The notes below the pieces were generated by a model. It was not told the DNA's origin. It did no database searches and saw only the letters and a list, made by a program, of their open reading frames with translations. Below are positions 1-9,152 of a stretch of 64,000 nucleotides of DNA, piece by piece. Source of the DNA: Deltaproteobacteria bacterium (GTDB taxonomy: Bacteria; Bdellovibrionota; UBA2394); assembly GCA_017302715.1 (NCBI GenBank), contig JAFLCD010000007.1:62001-126000 (forward strand), read 5' to 3'. Both the position numbers and the translations under genes were made by a program. The first letter of the stretch is position 1, and every line of letters begins with the position of its first letter.

Positions 1-22
1 CAGGCTTGACGTCTTTGAAAAA

Positions 23-769
23 TTAAAGCAAATGAGAGCCAAGAAGATCTTCAATCGAATATTTTTTTGGCTCTAATTTGCTTTTTATACTTAAAATTTC
101 TAAAACTCCAAAAAGATAGGTTTCTCTTCCAAAAATTTTTGTCTCTAAGAAAATTTCGGCGCCTTGACCTTGAATTGAAATCCTATGCATGGCGTGACCA
201 TCCAGAAATTTCTCCGGAATCTTCCAATCTTGCGACTGAATTTTAGGATCGCGAATGCTTTTGATGTTTTCTTTAGAACTCTTCAGTAAATCTGCAAATT
301 TTTGAGCCGTAGCCGGCACTGTCGTCTTTGAACTCTGATGACTCTCTTCAATTGAAATAGTCGAATTTTTAAAAAGCCCAGGCTTTTTGTTAAGCAGCCA
401 AAGTAATTTAATAATGGGCAAAGAAAGATTGGGAGCTTCAATATAAGGAAAATAAATGGGAGAAGATAAATTTACGGTCTGCCCACTTGAAGCCTGAATA
501 AAAGGTATTTTATTTACATCGCAAAATTTTAAAGCTTCGTCGAGTTGACGGCCTGATCCCAGATGCAAAAAAAGTGAATGTTTTAATGGAAGGTCTTTTA
601 ACGTTTTAATAGATGAAGAGTTTTTAACCGGCAAAGATCCGTCAAATGAAATGGGATGAAGTTTTAATTGATATTCTTTTTGAGCAAAATCTTCGACTTT
701 TTCTGCAAAAACTTTTGCTAAGTTTCCGCTTCCTACGATGACGAGATAATTTGCTTCGGCCATCTTCAT
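23..769 (-). CDS. DapB-like dihydrodipicolinate reductase family protein
   Basis: The 248-residue product looks like a 4-hydroxy-tetrahydrodipicolinate reductase, the NAD(P)H-dependent second step of the diaminopimelate/lysine branch. Near the N-terminus (residues about 9-18) it has a Rossmann loop, VIVGSGNLAK. A segment IPFIQASSGQTV fits the DapB substrate-loop region. Around residues 140-155 the motif EESHQSSKTTVPATA lines up with the family's E-x-H-H-R-H-K-x-x-A-P-S-G-T-A, keeping the first His, the Lys and the Pro. The classical GXGXXG and the second His of the signature are not kept, so it is a divergent member and the substrate could differ. Length is normal for DapB. It diverges from the PAP2 gene to its right. 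Its ATG lies 18 bases before an alternative upstream start of that gene. Confidence 0.6.
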   Translation of the reverse strand: MKMAEANYLVIVGSGNLAKVFAEKVEDFAQKEYQLKLHPISFDGSLPVKNSSSIKTLKDLPLKHSLFLHLGSGRQLDEALKFCDVNKIPFIQASSGQTVNLSSPIYFPYIEAPNLSLPIIKLLWLLNKKPGLFKNSTISIEESHQSSKTTVPATAQKFADLLKSSKENIKSIRDPKIQSQDWKIPEKFLDGHAMHRISIQGQGAEIFLETKIFGRETYLFGVLEILSIKSKLEPKKYSIEDLLGSHLL

Positions 770-789
770 TTTGTAGCATAAAGCCTCTT

Positions 790-1626
790 ATGCGAGCACT
801 TATTATCCGAGTATTTATTCTCTCTATTTTTTGTTTCACCACACAACCCTCTCTTTACGCAGAAGTGAAAGAGCTCAGATACGACCCTTGGATAAGCGGT
901 CCCATCACGATTGGCTCTGCATTGACCTTTGGAACTTTTGTATTTTTTGAAGATGATATCGCCTCAAAAAAGTGTCGATGGTGCGATCGAAGAGCTGATG
1001 GCTCAAGTACACTCAATGGATTCGATTCTTCCATTCAAAAGAAACTTGTTTGGACGAACAAAAAATCTGCCGGACATCTCAGTCATCTCTCAGGCTTTGT
1101 CATTCTTCCTCTTTTTTCGGCAGGAAGTTTTTGGCTTATCTCAGGCCACGAAAGTCGCTGGAAAAACTTTTGGATAGATCTAGGAATTGTGGCCGAAGCC
1201 GCAGTCACCGCAAGTTTAGTCGGACAAATAGTTCAGTTTGCAGTCGCTCGAGAAAGGCCTGACTCACACGACTTAAGCAAAGCTCAAAGTGCTGCACTTC
1301 CCGCTTCAAAAAATACTTCTTTTTATTCGGGGCACACGACCTTTGCATTTGCCGTCGCAACCTCCACAGCAACGGTGGCAACTTTAAGAAATTATCCTGT
1401 TGCGCCGTATCTTTGGGCTGGTGGAATGGCGCTCGCAGGTACAACGGCTTATTTTCGAATCGCAGCAAATCGTCATTATATGACAGATGTTTTAGCTGGA
1501 GCTGTGATGGGATCGGCCATCGGATTTAGCATGCCTTATTTTTTACATCGAAAAGACAAACCTTTTTCCTGGACGTTTGCACCTACGAGCGATGGATGGA
1601 TGACCATGGCCCAATGGAAATGGTGA
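790..1626 (+). CDS. PAP2-family membrane-associated phosphatase
   Basis: A 278-residue secreted or membrane phosphatase of the PAP2/haloperoxidase superfamily, which dephosphorylates lipid phosphates or related substrates on the periplasmic side. All three signature motifs are present: ARERP near residue 153, SGH near 180-182, and R-x5-H-x3-D within RIAANRHYMTD near 223-233; the two His are the catalytic nucleophile and acid. The ATG at 790 is preferred over one at 751 because it gives a clean Sec signal peptide (MRALIIRVF...SLYA, cleavage before EVK) and avoids overlapping the divergent gene. There are several hydrophobic segments after residue 100. It stands alone as a transcription unit. 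Confidence 0.85.
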   Translation: MRALIIRVFILSIFCFTTQPSLYAEVKELRYDPWISGPITIGSALTFGTFVFFEDDIASKKCRWCDRRADGSSTLNGFDSSIQKKLVWTNKKSAGHLSHLSGFVILPLFSAGSFWLISGHESRWKNFWIDLGIVAEAAVTASLVGQIVQFAVARERPDSHDLSKAQSAALPASKNTSFYSGHTTFAFAVATSTATVATLRNYPVAPYLWAGGMALAGTTAYFRIAANRHYMTDVLAGAVMGSAIGFSMPYFLHRKDKPFSWTFAPTSDGWMTMAQWKW

Positions 1627-1892
1627 GTAGGCATCTGCTCGTTTTTTCTTAAATTGAAGAAATTTTTACTGGGAAGTCTTAATTATCGCACAGCATAAAG
1701 ATTTATCAAAAGTAATTCGTGAATTCGCTTTTTTTGTGCCTACAGAAAATTATTCTTGAGTCTTTTGAGCGCTGCTCGGCGGTATAATGAAGTTAAGAGG
1801 GAGGTGTACCGACAAACAAATTTAAATCGACAATTGTACGCGATGAAACTTCGAAGATTTTTCAACGGGTTACAGACAAGAGGGGGTCTAAG

Positions 1893-3407
1893 ATGTCGAG
1901 TAAACAGATAACAAAATCCGATTATGCAGCGGGGGTTCAATGCGAGAAGCGCTTGTATCTTCTTCATTCCGAACCCGATCTAGCTGCCGCACCAAGCGAT
2001 GATTTACAAATGCGTTTTGAGCAGGGCCAAGAAATTGGAAAACTTGCGCGAAGCAGATTTCCAAATGGCGTTCTCGTAGGCGCCTCGGGAAGTGCATTGA
2101 ATCATGCCATTTTAACAACAACCAAATTGATCGAAGAACTAAAAACTGAAGCCATTTTTGAAGCAGCCGTAAAATTTGAAAATTACGCGGCTCGCATAGA
2201 TATTCTCAAAAATAACTTCGATGGAACTTGGGACCTTATTGAAGTGAAATCGACGACTGAAGTAAAACCAGAACATTTAGAAGACGTAGCCTTTCAACTT
2301 TGGGTTTTAAAAAACTCCAATGTGAAAATTAAAAATGTTTTCTTAAGCCATATTAATAATCAGGTGGTTTTTCCAAATATCGAAGATATTTTTACAGATC
2401 ATGATTTCACCGAGGAAGCTCATGCAAAGCTTTCTCAGATCGAAATGAAAGCGAGATCTCTACTTTCGGTGGTTGAAAAAGAAAATGCACCTGAGGTCGC
2501 AATTGGAAGACATTGTGCGAATCCATACGGTTGCGAATTTAAGAGTGAATGTTGGGCGGCTGTGCCTAAGGGCTCAGTGCTTGAACTTTATAATTATCGC
2601 AAACGTAAACCGACGAAATTTGAACTTTTTCATCAAGGACCACAACTGATAGAAAATTTAAGAAACGAAGTCGAGCTTACGAGGTTTCAACAAATTCAAT
2701 TTATGGCAAGTCAGTCGGACGATCCCATTATCGATCATTTGGGACTGACAGAATTTTTAGGGAAAGTTCGCTACCCTATTTACTATTTTGATTTTGAAAC
2801 CATCGCACCTGCTATTCCGATTCTGAATGGAATGCGTCCTTATCAAAGAATTCCCGTTCAGTTTTCATGTCATGTTCAAAAAAGTCCGCACGGAGAACTT
2901 GAACACCATGAATTCTTAGCGTCAGGAAAAGAAGGAAGCGATCCAAGACGTGAGTGTTTAGAAGAAATGAAAAAAGTTTTTACAAGCTCTGGCACCATCA
3001 TCGCCTACCATGACGATTTTGAACGAAGTCTCATTCGAGAGCTCTCGGCCTACTTTGTGGAAGATTCAGATTTTCTGAATGCACTGGAACAAGACTTCTG
3101 GGATCTCGAAGATGCTTTTCATAATCATTTTTATCATCGAGATTTTGGAGGATCCGTGAGCATTAAAAAAGTTTTGCCGTATTTTTCTCCAGAGATGAAA
3201 TATGACAAACTCGAAATCAAAAACGGAGGACAAGCTCAAGCAGCGCTCATGAAACTTTTGAGCTATGGTGTTTCAGATCTCCAGCGAGAGAAGTTGCGAA
3301 GAGATCTTCTTACCTATTGTGCTCAAGATTCTATGGCTATGGTCGTGATCCATCATAAATTATTAGAGATAATTGAGAAGGGAAATCTTCGAATCATGAG
3401 AACTTAA
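1893..3407 (+). CDS. DUF2779-type protein with nuclease-like and RNase H-like domains
   Basis: A 504-residue cytosolic protein. The N-terminal half resembles PD-(D/E)XK nucleases of the Cas4/AddB type. It has a Cys in GVQCEKRLYL (about residue 17), D-I-L and E-V-K catalytic-type residues in WDLIEVKSTTE (about residues 113-123), then a cluster of Cys in HCANPYGCEFKSECW (about 209-223) suited to a 4Fe-4S cluster. The C-terminal half begins with YYFDFETIAP (about 296), the D-x-E start of a DnaQ/RNase H-like exonuclease fold, and ends with a late Asp in YCAQDSMAM. This two-domain order is that of DUF2779 proteins. A role in DNA repair or mobile-element processing is inferred. The start is supported by a purine-rich GAGGGGG ribosome site. 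It ends exactly where the convergent hydrolase ends. Confidence 0.75.
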   Translation: MSSKQITKSDYAAGVQCEKRLYLLHSEPDLAAAPSDDLQMRFEQGQEIGKLARSRFPNGVLVGASGSALNHAILTTTKLIEELKTEAIFEAAVKFENYAARIDILKNNFDGTWDLIEVKSTTEVKPEHLEDVAFQLWVLKNSNVKIKNVFLSHINNQVVFPNIEDIFTDHDFTEEAHAKLSQIEMKARSLLSVVEKENAPEVAIGRHCANPYGCEFKSECWAAVPKGSVLELYNYRKRKPTKFELFHQGPQLIENLRNEVELTRFQQIQFMASQSDDPIIDHLGLTEFLGKVRYPIYYFDFETIAPAIPILNGMRPYQRIPVQFSCHVQKSPHGELEHHEFLASGKEGSDPRRECLEEMKKVFTSSGTIIAYHDDFERSLIRELSAYFVEDSDFLNALEQDFWDLEDAFHNHFYHRDFGGSVSIKKVLPYFSPEMKYDKLEIKNGGQAQAALMKLLSYGVSDLQREKLRRDLLTYCAQDSMAMVVIHHKLLEIIEKGNLRIMRT

Positions 3408-4196
3408 TTATAGAAGTTCTGAGAGAAAACTTTTCAAGATCGAATTAAATTCATCGGGATTTTCTAAGTTACTGAGATGACCAACGCCTGGGATAATTTT
3501 TAAGATTCCATCTGGAATTTGAGAAATCATTTTTTGTGAATCAGATGGCGGAGTGAGTTTATCTTCTTCGCCTACGATCACTAAAGTTGGCACGTGAATG
3601 GCCTTTAATGCCAATGTAGTATCTGTGCGAGCTGCTAAAGCTAAGAGACTTGCGCAAATAGAATCAGCTGAATTGGATTCGATCATTTTTTTAACGAATT
3701 GAAGTATTTTGGGGCTCGTCTTTTTTGCGACAGCATTTTTTGAAAATGAATCTGCGAACTCAGAAACCCGTGATTTGCGAATTTTTTTTATACTATCGAA
3801 TCTTTTAATTTTTCCATCGTTTGTGTCGGCCGTCGATTTTGTATCGCAGAGAACTAGACCAGCAACCCGTGTCGCATATTTTTCAAAAAAACGAAGAGCA
3901 ATGTAGCCTCCCATAGAGAGCCCACACAGAATGGCTTTTTTAAATTTAAGATGATCCATTAAATCCGCAAGATCGTCAGCGAAAAGATCGATCGAAGATC
4001 CAATGGGACTAAGCTTCGTTCGTCCATGACATCGGACATCGTAAGCGACTGCTCGTCTTTCAGTTTTTAAAAGATCGAGCTGCTTTAGCCACATCTCATG
4101 ATTAAATGGAAAGCCGTGAATAAAAATAATCGGAATTTTTGAATTCAAATTCGTCGGTAAATTCTGGATAAAATGAGTTCGCGACTTCTCCACCAT
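3408..4196 (-). CDS. alpha/beta hydrolase
   Basis: A 262-residue single-domain alpha/beta hydrolase, with no signal peptide. The oxyanion-hole HG occurs in IPIIFIHGFPFNHEMW. The nucleophile elbow is G-L-S-M-G-G (about residue 92). The acid is in VIVGEEDKLTPP and the catalytic His in PGVGHLSNLENPDEF near the C-terminus. This pattern is shared with 3-oxoadipate enol-lactonases, esterases and haloperoxidase-like enzymes, so the substrate cannot be told. The gene is convergent with the DUF2779 gene. The stop codons abut, and a 7-bp hairpin (AGAACTT/AAGTTCT, 3399-3420) spans both. Confidence 0.85.
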   Translation of the reverse strand: MVEKSRTHFIQNLPTNLNSKIPIIFIHGFPFNHEMWLKQLDLLKTERRAVAYDVRCHGRTKLSPIGSSIDLFADDLADLMDHLKFKKAILCGLSMGGYIALRFFEKYATRVAGLVLCDTKSTADTNDGKIKRFDSIKKIRKSRVSEFADSFSKNAVAKKTSPKILQFVKKMIESNSADSICASLLALAARTDTTLALKAIHVPTLVIVGEEDKLTPPSDSQKMISQIPDGILKIIPGVGHLSNLENPDEFNSILKSFLSELL

Positions 4197-4331
4197 TTTA
4201 GAATTTTACCCTCATTTTTAAATTCTAGCCCCTTTCTTTAGGCCTTATTCGCCGAATTTTTGACAAATTTCATAGTGATCTGTCAACGACACTAAGCCTT
4301 TATCACACCCTTTTCATGTAGTTATCTCTTC

Positions 4332-5249
4332 ATGAAGAAAATTCAATTCAGCACCCTTTTTGTTCTTTTTACTCTTAGCTCAATGTTTTTGAGCGGAGCT
4401 TTTGCGGCCACCGCATGCGCTGCGATCACAAGAGAAATTTCGGGATATGGATTTAATACGAAATTTAAATTATTCAATCGCCTTAGCCAAAGCTTTCCTA
4501 TTTTCTCCGGCGCCAACTGGCTCAGAGAAAATAGATTAGCCGCTAATGATTCAACGCATTTTGCAAAAGATGTCTTAGATAGTCGCGGAATGAACCTTGA
4601 AATTGCTCAAGGCACTTTAGACTCCATTACAGAAACAGATCGCCCACTTATTATTGCTGCCAATCACGGAAGCGGATTTTTTGAAGCTCTTGCTATTTTA
4701 AAACTCGCTCTTAGCAAAAGAAGCGGCGTTAAAATTTTAGGAATTGGCCGAGGACCCGTAACCGGCATCGATGAATATTTATTTAAAATTCAGAATCCTG
4801 ATGAGCCCAAGAGAAAATCGGCACATCGAGCAGCGCTCAAAGCCATGATTCAGCATATGCATGACGGTGGCGCTCTGATTATTTTTCCTTCGGGAAGTAT
4901 CGCTGCCAATCTACAAGCAGACGGCAGATATACGGAACCTGAATTTAAAGATACTTTTGTCAGCCTCGCTCGCAAAACAGGGGCTGATATTTTGCCTATT
5001 TTTATTGAAACAAAAAATTCAAAATTCTTTTATCGATTTAGAGATTATTACTACAGGCATTACGAAAGCTTTGGAGCAAAAGCGCTCGGTTCATTTTACA
5101 ATTTTCTACTCGTTAGAGAATTTGCAACGAAGAAAAATCAAACCTACCAAGTTAAAATCGGAGAACTAATTCACGCCGATAGCTTTGAAGGAAAATCAAA
5201 TTCAGATATCGCCGCCGAAATTCAACAAGTCATTTACGGAATGAGATAA
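4332..5249 (+). CDS. PlsC-like lysophospholipid acyltransferase
   Basis: A 305-residue acyltransferase of the glycerolipid (PlsC/hemolysin-like) superfamily. Motif I is A-N-H-G-S-G-F-F-E (about residues 105-113), keeping the catalytic His but with Glu where the family usually has Asp. Motif III is I-F-P-S-G-S (about 184-189), a variant of F-P-E-G-T. A proximal block G-R-G-P-V fits motif II. The N-terminus is a hydrophobic stretch MKKIQF...GAFAATAC that could be a signal peptide or anchor. The products of such enzymes are phosphatidate-like or ornithine lipids; which applies here is unknown. The gene overlaps the convergent unknown gene by 16 bases. Confidence 0.75.
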   Translation: MKKIQFSTLFVLFTLSSMFLSGAFAATACAAITREISGYGFNTKFKLFNRLSQSFPIFSGANWLRENRLAANDSTHFAKDVLDSRGMNLEIAQGTLDSITETDRPLIIAANHGSGFFEALAILKLALSKRSGVKILGIGRGPVTGIDEYLFKIQNPDEPKRKSAHRAALKAMIQHMHDGGALIIFPSGSIAANLQADGRYTEPEFKDTFVSLARKTGADILPIFIETKNSKFFYRFRDYYYRHYESFGAKALGSFYNFLLVREFATKKNQTYQVKIGELIHADSFEGKSNSDIAAEIQQVIYGMR

Positions 5250-5974
5250 TTATTCTGAGCGATCGCGCTTAAAATAATTCCGCAGCCGGCGCCAAACACG
5301 CCTCCTGAATATCTCGTCGCCACTTGAATGGGTTTTGGAACTCCATACATGATCGATGGAAATATTTTCTTCAATGCGCTCTCGAATTTTCGATTGAGCA
5401 AAGAACCAACCAGCAGACTAGTTGACATAATAATGGGGGCGGGTTGCGCAGTCAGCATATACATCCAAAACTGCGGATGATAAGTCGCCAACGTAATTGC
5501 TCCCGCCCCAATTCCCAGTCCCCGAAAAAATTGAGCTGAGCTTGAAGCTCTCGCTTGAACCTGTCTCATCGATTGAATGACTCCTGGCTTAAGCTCCTTA
5601 AACTTTTCTTCCACTTGAATGGATTCATGAACACCTTCATGAATCAAAGAATGAGATTCTAAAATTTCTATCTGTCTTAAGATTTCAGATTCATTGAGCA
5701 AAAAATTTCTTTTTTCATAACTGAGACGTGGGCGTCTTTCGCTGATTTCGGAATAATCATTTATTTTTTTTACATAAAAAGCGTAGTCGTAATTTCTGCC
5801 ATCTTTTTTCAAACTATTTTTAAATGGATTTTTAGAAAGTAAAAAATCCTTTTCAATACCTTGAGTCTTTAAACTTAAAATATACTGATCTTCTTCTGTT
5901 CGGCTAAGCCAGGCTTCTGCAAAAGCATTTTGAAATGAAACAAAACTTAAAACGAAAAATCCTAAAAACTTCAT
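5234..5974 (-). CDS. Exported protein of unknown function, Fur-box operon
   Basis: A 246-residue protein that I do not recognise. It has a Sec signal peptide (MKFLGFFVLSFVSFQNAFA) and a charged, probably helical central part. The C-terminal third has two glycine-rich hydrophobic segments, GLGIGAGAITLATY and GGVFGAGCGIILSAIA, likely membrane-spanning. It is the second gene of a two-gene operon: its ATG shares one base with the upstream stop codon (TGATG), so the pair is likely translationally coupled. The unit has a Fur box ahead of it, so expression in low iron is expected. No heme, TonB or siderophore motif is visible. Confidence 0.6.
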   Translation of the reverse strand: MKFLGFFVLSFVSFQNAFAEAWLSRTEEDQYILSLKTQGIEKDFLLSKNPFKNSLKKDGRNYDYAFYVKKINDYSEISERRPRLSYEKRNFLLNESEILRQIEILESHSLIHEGVHESIQVEEKFKELKPGVIQSMRQVQARASSSAQFFRGLGIGAGAITLATYHPQFWMYMLTAQPAPIIMSTSLLVGSLLNRKFESALKKIFPSIMYGVPKPIQVATRYSGGVFGAGCGIILSAIAQNNYLIP

Positions 5975-7227
5975 CAGTTGCCTTTACCGAATCTCAAAAC
6001 CTTAAGGCATGAAGAAAATCTAGATTGTGGAAGTAGATCTTGAAAAACTTTCGCTTCAGAATTTGAAGCGTCTAGTGTTTGAATTTCAGCATTATCTGAA
6101 AGCGGCCATCTCATAGACCATTCCAAGACTCCTGTATTTTTTGTAATCGTAGGAATCTTTCTAGATGGTAAATAAAACGACCAGACATCTGAAATCTCAG
6201 GAAATCGAATCCAAATTCCTTTAGGCATCAAAGATTGAAATTCTTCTCCATTCGTAGATTTTTTAAATTTATCAATTTCTTTAGATGAATAATCCACAGA
6301 ATAAATAAAATTTATTTCTTCAAAGTTTTTTGTATTTCTGCGAATTTGAAAAAGCGGCCCACCTTCAGGAAATTTTTCTCTAGTAGCAACAACCTTTCGA
6401 ATGAAATCAGATCTTAAATTCATTTCGATTTCTGAAAGCGTCTCAAGACTTCGCTCAGACAGTTTGCTGACGTACTCTCGTCTTGCACTATCCCCAATGC
6501 TCAGTCTTACTAAAACTTTTAAAATCTCTTCTCTCAGGCGAAAAGATTTTTTGATAATAGGCGCATCTGCCTGCTGAAGTGCTTGAGTAAAAATAGATTG
6601 GGTCGCATCAAAAAGTACCGAAGAAATTAATTCTCTAGAAATCTGTTCATGCGAAGCTTCCCGATTCAAAATCAGCATTCGTTCAATCGCCGAAAGAAAA
6701 AGCCAGCGTTCTAAGCTCGTTCGAAGTTGATTGCCGAGAATAATATGATGAATAGTTATAAAAATTTCTGAAACTTTTCTGCGCCAATGGAGCTCAGTTG
6801 AATCTAAAGAAGTTTGATTTAAAATTTTTTGGAATCGACGCAAATATTTTATCTTTTTTAAATAAAGAGAGAGCTGGCTTTTCTCAACCACCGCTCCTAC
6901 CAAAAGCCCTCCACTTGCTCCGATCACTGAGCTTAAAATCAACCAGTCGTGGGTGAAAACTCGATACTCATTGAGAAGCCCTCCACTGAATAAACTCAAA
7001 ATAAGTCCGCCCGATAGATAACTCAGCACTTTTTTTGTGCTGGTAGGTTGATCAATTTCAGAAATTTCTCTCAACCCGAGATCCACTTGCGTAAGTTCTT
7101 TAAGATTTTTCATCTCTTCGCTCTCGTTTCGCGAAGATGGAGATTTAGAAAAGACGATGCTTACAAAGAGAAAACTTAAAATAAAACTGAGAAAAATTTT
7201 TTTCAATCCCACTCGCCCATTCATCAC
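5974..7227 (-). CDS. Membrane protein of unknown function, first gene of Fur-box operon
   Basis: A 417-residue protein without a recognised family. It begins with an N-terminal signal/anchor (KKIFLSFILSFLFVSIVFS). Two hydrophobic segments follow around residues 65-105 (LSYLSGGLILSLFSGGLL and LILSSVIGASGGLLVGAVV), then a long, soluble, mostly helical and charged region. The start codon lies 8 bases downstream of a near-perfect Fur box. It is coupled to the next gene by a TGATG junction. Together with its partner it may form an inner-membrane assembly made under iron limitation; that role is inference from the regulator site only. Confidence 0.6.
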   Translation of the reverse strand: MMNGRVGLKKIFLSFILSFLFVSIVFSKSPSSRNESEEMKNLKELTQVDLGLREISEIDQPTSTKKVLSYLSGGLILSLFSGGLLNEYRVFTHDWLILSSVIGASGGLLVGAVVEKSQLSLYLKKIKYLRRFQKILNQTSLDSTELHWRRKVSEIFITIHHIILGNQLRTSLERWLFLSAIERMLILNREASHEQISRELISSVLFDATQSIFTQALQQADAPIIKKSFRLREEILKVLVRLSIGDSARREYVSKLSERSLETLSEIEMNLRSDFIRKVVATREKFPEGGPLFQIRRNTKNFEEINFIYSVDYSSKEIDKFKKSTNGEEFQSLMPKGIWIRFPEISDVWSFYLPSRKIPTITKNTGVLEWSMRWPLSDNAEIQTLDASNSEAKVFQDLLPQSRFSSCLKVLRFGKGN

Positions 7228-7234
7228 TTCTTAT

Positions 7235-7249
7235 TGAGAATGATTATCA
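7235..7249 (-). promoter_or_regulatory. Fur box upstream of unknown membrane-protein operon
   Basis: TGAGAATGATTATCA matches the 15-base Fur core TGATAATnATTATCA at all specified positions but one. It sits 8 bases upstream of the start codon of the 417-residue membrane protein on the minus strand, where repressor binding would block transcription or its first steps. The divergent gene starts at 7359, so it is less likely to be the target. Confidence 0.75.
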
Positions 7250-7358
7250 ATAAAGAATTTTGAAATCAATCAGAATACGGTCAAGGCCAATATTCGCTTA
7301 AACCACTTTTAAGTCATTTAAAGCTCTAATTGGCACAAAAATTGCACAATTTGAGTCT

Positions 7359-8315
7359 ATGGGAATTAGTAACTTACTTCTAACTTTTAGTCTGATTTCT
7401 CAACCCCCACCCACTCCTGCAGTGGACTGCCTTCCTTCGCCAAAAACAGAGGCGAATGATATTCTTAAGGCCGCTGAAGTAGAAGAAATCAACTGGCAGT
7501 CTTCGTTTGAAGCCGCGCAAGCGGATGCTATAAAAACTAAACGCGATCTATTTGTACTTTTTACGAGTGAAGGAAATTGGTGCACCGGCTGCGTTCGTTT
7601 AGAAAAATATGTATTTCCAAATAAAGAATTTATTCAAGGTACAAACTCTGATTTTACATTTGTAAAATTTGTTTTTCCAAAAAATCCTGTAACAGAAAAG
7701 ATAGCCAGAGAAGCAGATTCTAAATTACAAGAAGCTTATCGTTTTCAGGGAAAATTTGACCTTTCGTCATTTCCAAAAATGATACTGTTCACTTCTGATG
7801 GCCGAGCCTATAGCCGCCCCTCTTTAGGCAATACTGAAAGCGCAGAAAATTTTCTTAAGGAGATTATAAAAGATAAAGATAATAAAAATAGCGTTTTTGA
7901 AAAATTAGAAAAAATAAAAGCAAATCCAAATAAAATAGAGCGCCAGAAAGATCTTCATGAATTTATTTCTGATATGGAAATTAAAGGAATTGCTTTCAAC
8001 TATCAAAACGAAATGAAAGAACTCGCGAGCGATTCACCTTACGCCGACATCTATAAATATCATCTCGCAATGTATGCAGCCAAAGAAAGCTTCGGGCATT
8101 TAGACAGCCAAAAAGCCTTAGATTATTTAAATCAAATTCCAAATACAGAGCGCCTACCTTTAGACTATCAACGTAATATCTTGGTTCTTAAGCGATACGC
8201 TTTTGGAAATTTAAAAAAGCCGGATGAAGTTAATCGAGTGATTGCGCTGACCGCAGCGGTCGATGCAAAAATAAATAATCGCACGCTCGAAGGCAAACTA
8301 GGCGAGCAAAAATAA
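7359..8315 (+). CDS. Secreted thioredoxin-fold protein
   Basis: A 318-residue protein with a short N-terminal hydrophobic segment and a thioredoxin-like domain around residues 45-155. The redox motif is W-C-T-G-C (about 74-78), preceded by FVLFTSEGN. A cis-Pro type segment SSFPKMILFTSDGR follows, as in DsbD-gamma/thioredoxin_7 proteins. The C-terminal half is helical and might hold TPR-like repeats. A periplasmic disulfide or protein-repair role is likely. The 3' end overlaps the convergent uppP gene by 18 bases. Confidence 0.7.
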   Translation: MGISNLLLTFSLISQPPPTPAVDCLPSPKTEANDILKAAEVEEINWQSSFEAAQADAIKTKRDLFVLFTSEGNWCTGCVRLEKYVFPNKEFIQGTNSDFTFVKFVFPKNPVTEKIAREADSKLQEAYRFQGKFDLSSFPKMILFTSDGRAYSRPSLGNTESAENFLKEIIKDKDNKNSVFEKLEKIKANPNKIERQKDLHEFISDMEIKGIAFNYQNEMKELASDSPYADIYKYHLAMYAAKESFGHLDSQKALDYLNQIPNTERLPLDYQRNILVLKRYAFGNLKKPDEVNRVIALTAAVDAKINNRTLEGKLGEQK

Positions 8316-9101
8316 AAACACTAAGCCCACTAAAATTCGATACCAACCAAAAGCTTCTAACGAATGTGAACTTAAAAATTTTAGAAAAGCTCGAATCACA
8401 ATCAACGCAGTGACAAACGAAAAAATCAACCCGACCCATAAAATCCCGATATTCATTTCATCCACCGACAAGTTGGATCTCGATTTATAAAGGTCGTAAA
8501 CGGATGCACCAATAATAGTTGGAATCGCAAGCAAAAATGAAAATTCAGCAGCTGTTTTATTGGTTAATCCAATAAATCGTCCGCCTAAAATGGTGGCCAT
8601 CGATCTTGAAGTGCCCGGCCAGAGTGAAAAGCATTGAGCGATACCAATCATCAGCGCATCTTTTTTTGTCATTTGATCAAAAGATTTTTCACTCGTAGCT
8701 TTTTTTGAAAATCTTTCGACTAGAATCATAACGATCCCACCCACGATCAAAGCGCAAGCTACCGGAAAAATTCCAAACAAATGAGCTTTTACATGCTTAC
8801 TTACCAAAACTCCCAAAATAGCCGCCGGCAGAAATGCGAAAAGAATTAGATAAAATAAATGCATCGACTGAGCTTCGCATCGCTTCAATCCACCGCAGGT
8901 CTTGGCGAGTAAATTTCGATATTCCCAAATCACGGCAAAGATAGCGCCTGATTGAATGATCACCTCAAAAGCTTTCACAGATTCAGAATCGCCCAAGCCT
9001 AATAGATGACTTGTTAGAATAAGATGGCCTGTCGATGAGATAGGCAAAAATTCAGTCAGGCCCTCTACAATTCCTAAAATCGCCGCATCAAAAAAATCCA
9101 T
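8298..9101 (-). CDS. uppP: Undecaprenyl-diphosphate phosphatase UppP
   Basis: This 267-residue integral membrane enzyme recycles undecaprenyl pyrophosphate to the monophosphate carrier used for peptidoglycan and O-antigen synthesis. The first family motif is unmistakable: GIVEGLTEFLPISSTGHLIL (residues about 10-29), including the catalytic Glu. The second is SLWPGTSRSMATIL (about 154-167), including the essential Arg. Around eight hydrophobic segments and the normal length agree with the BacA/UppP family. It lies alone on the minus strand. Confidence 0.97.
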   Translation of the reverse strand: MDFFDAAILGIVEGLTEFLPISSTGHLILTSHLLGLGDSESVKAFEVIIQSGAIFAVIWEYRNLLAKTCGGLKRCEAQSMHLFYLILFAFLPAAILGVLVSKHVKAHLFGIFPVACALIVGGIVMILVERFSKKATSEKSFDQMTKKDALMIGIAQCFSLWPGTSRSMATILGGRFIGLTNKTAAEFSFLLAIPTIIGASVYDLYKSRSNLSVDEMNIGILWVGLIFSFVTALIVIRAFLKFLSSHSLEAFGWYRILVGLVFLFLLA

Positions 9102-9152
9102 GAATTAAGTTTAACGATACTCACGAGCGCGACCAAGAAATTTCAGTTTTGA

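Noticed and set aside
2-76. Plus-strand frame open from the window edge to a stop at 74-76 (24 codons)
   Set aside because: It may be the tail of a gene that starts outside, but it would overlap the DapB-like gene by 54 bases, more than the other convergent overlaps here, and its content is not recognisable.
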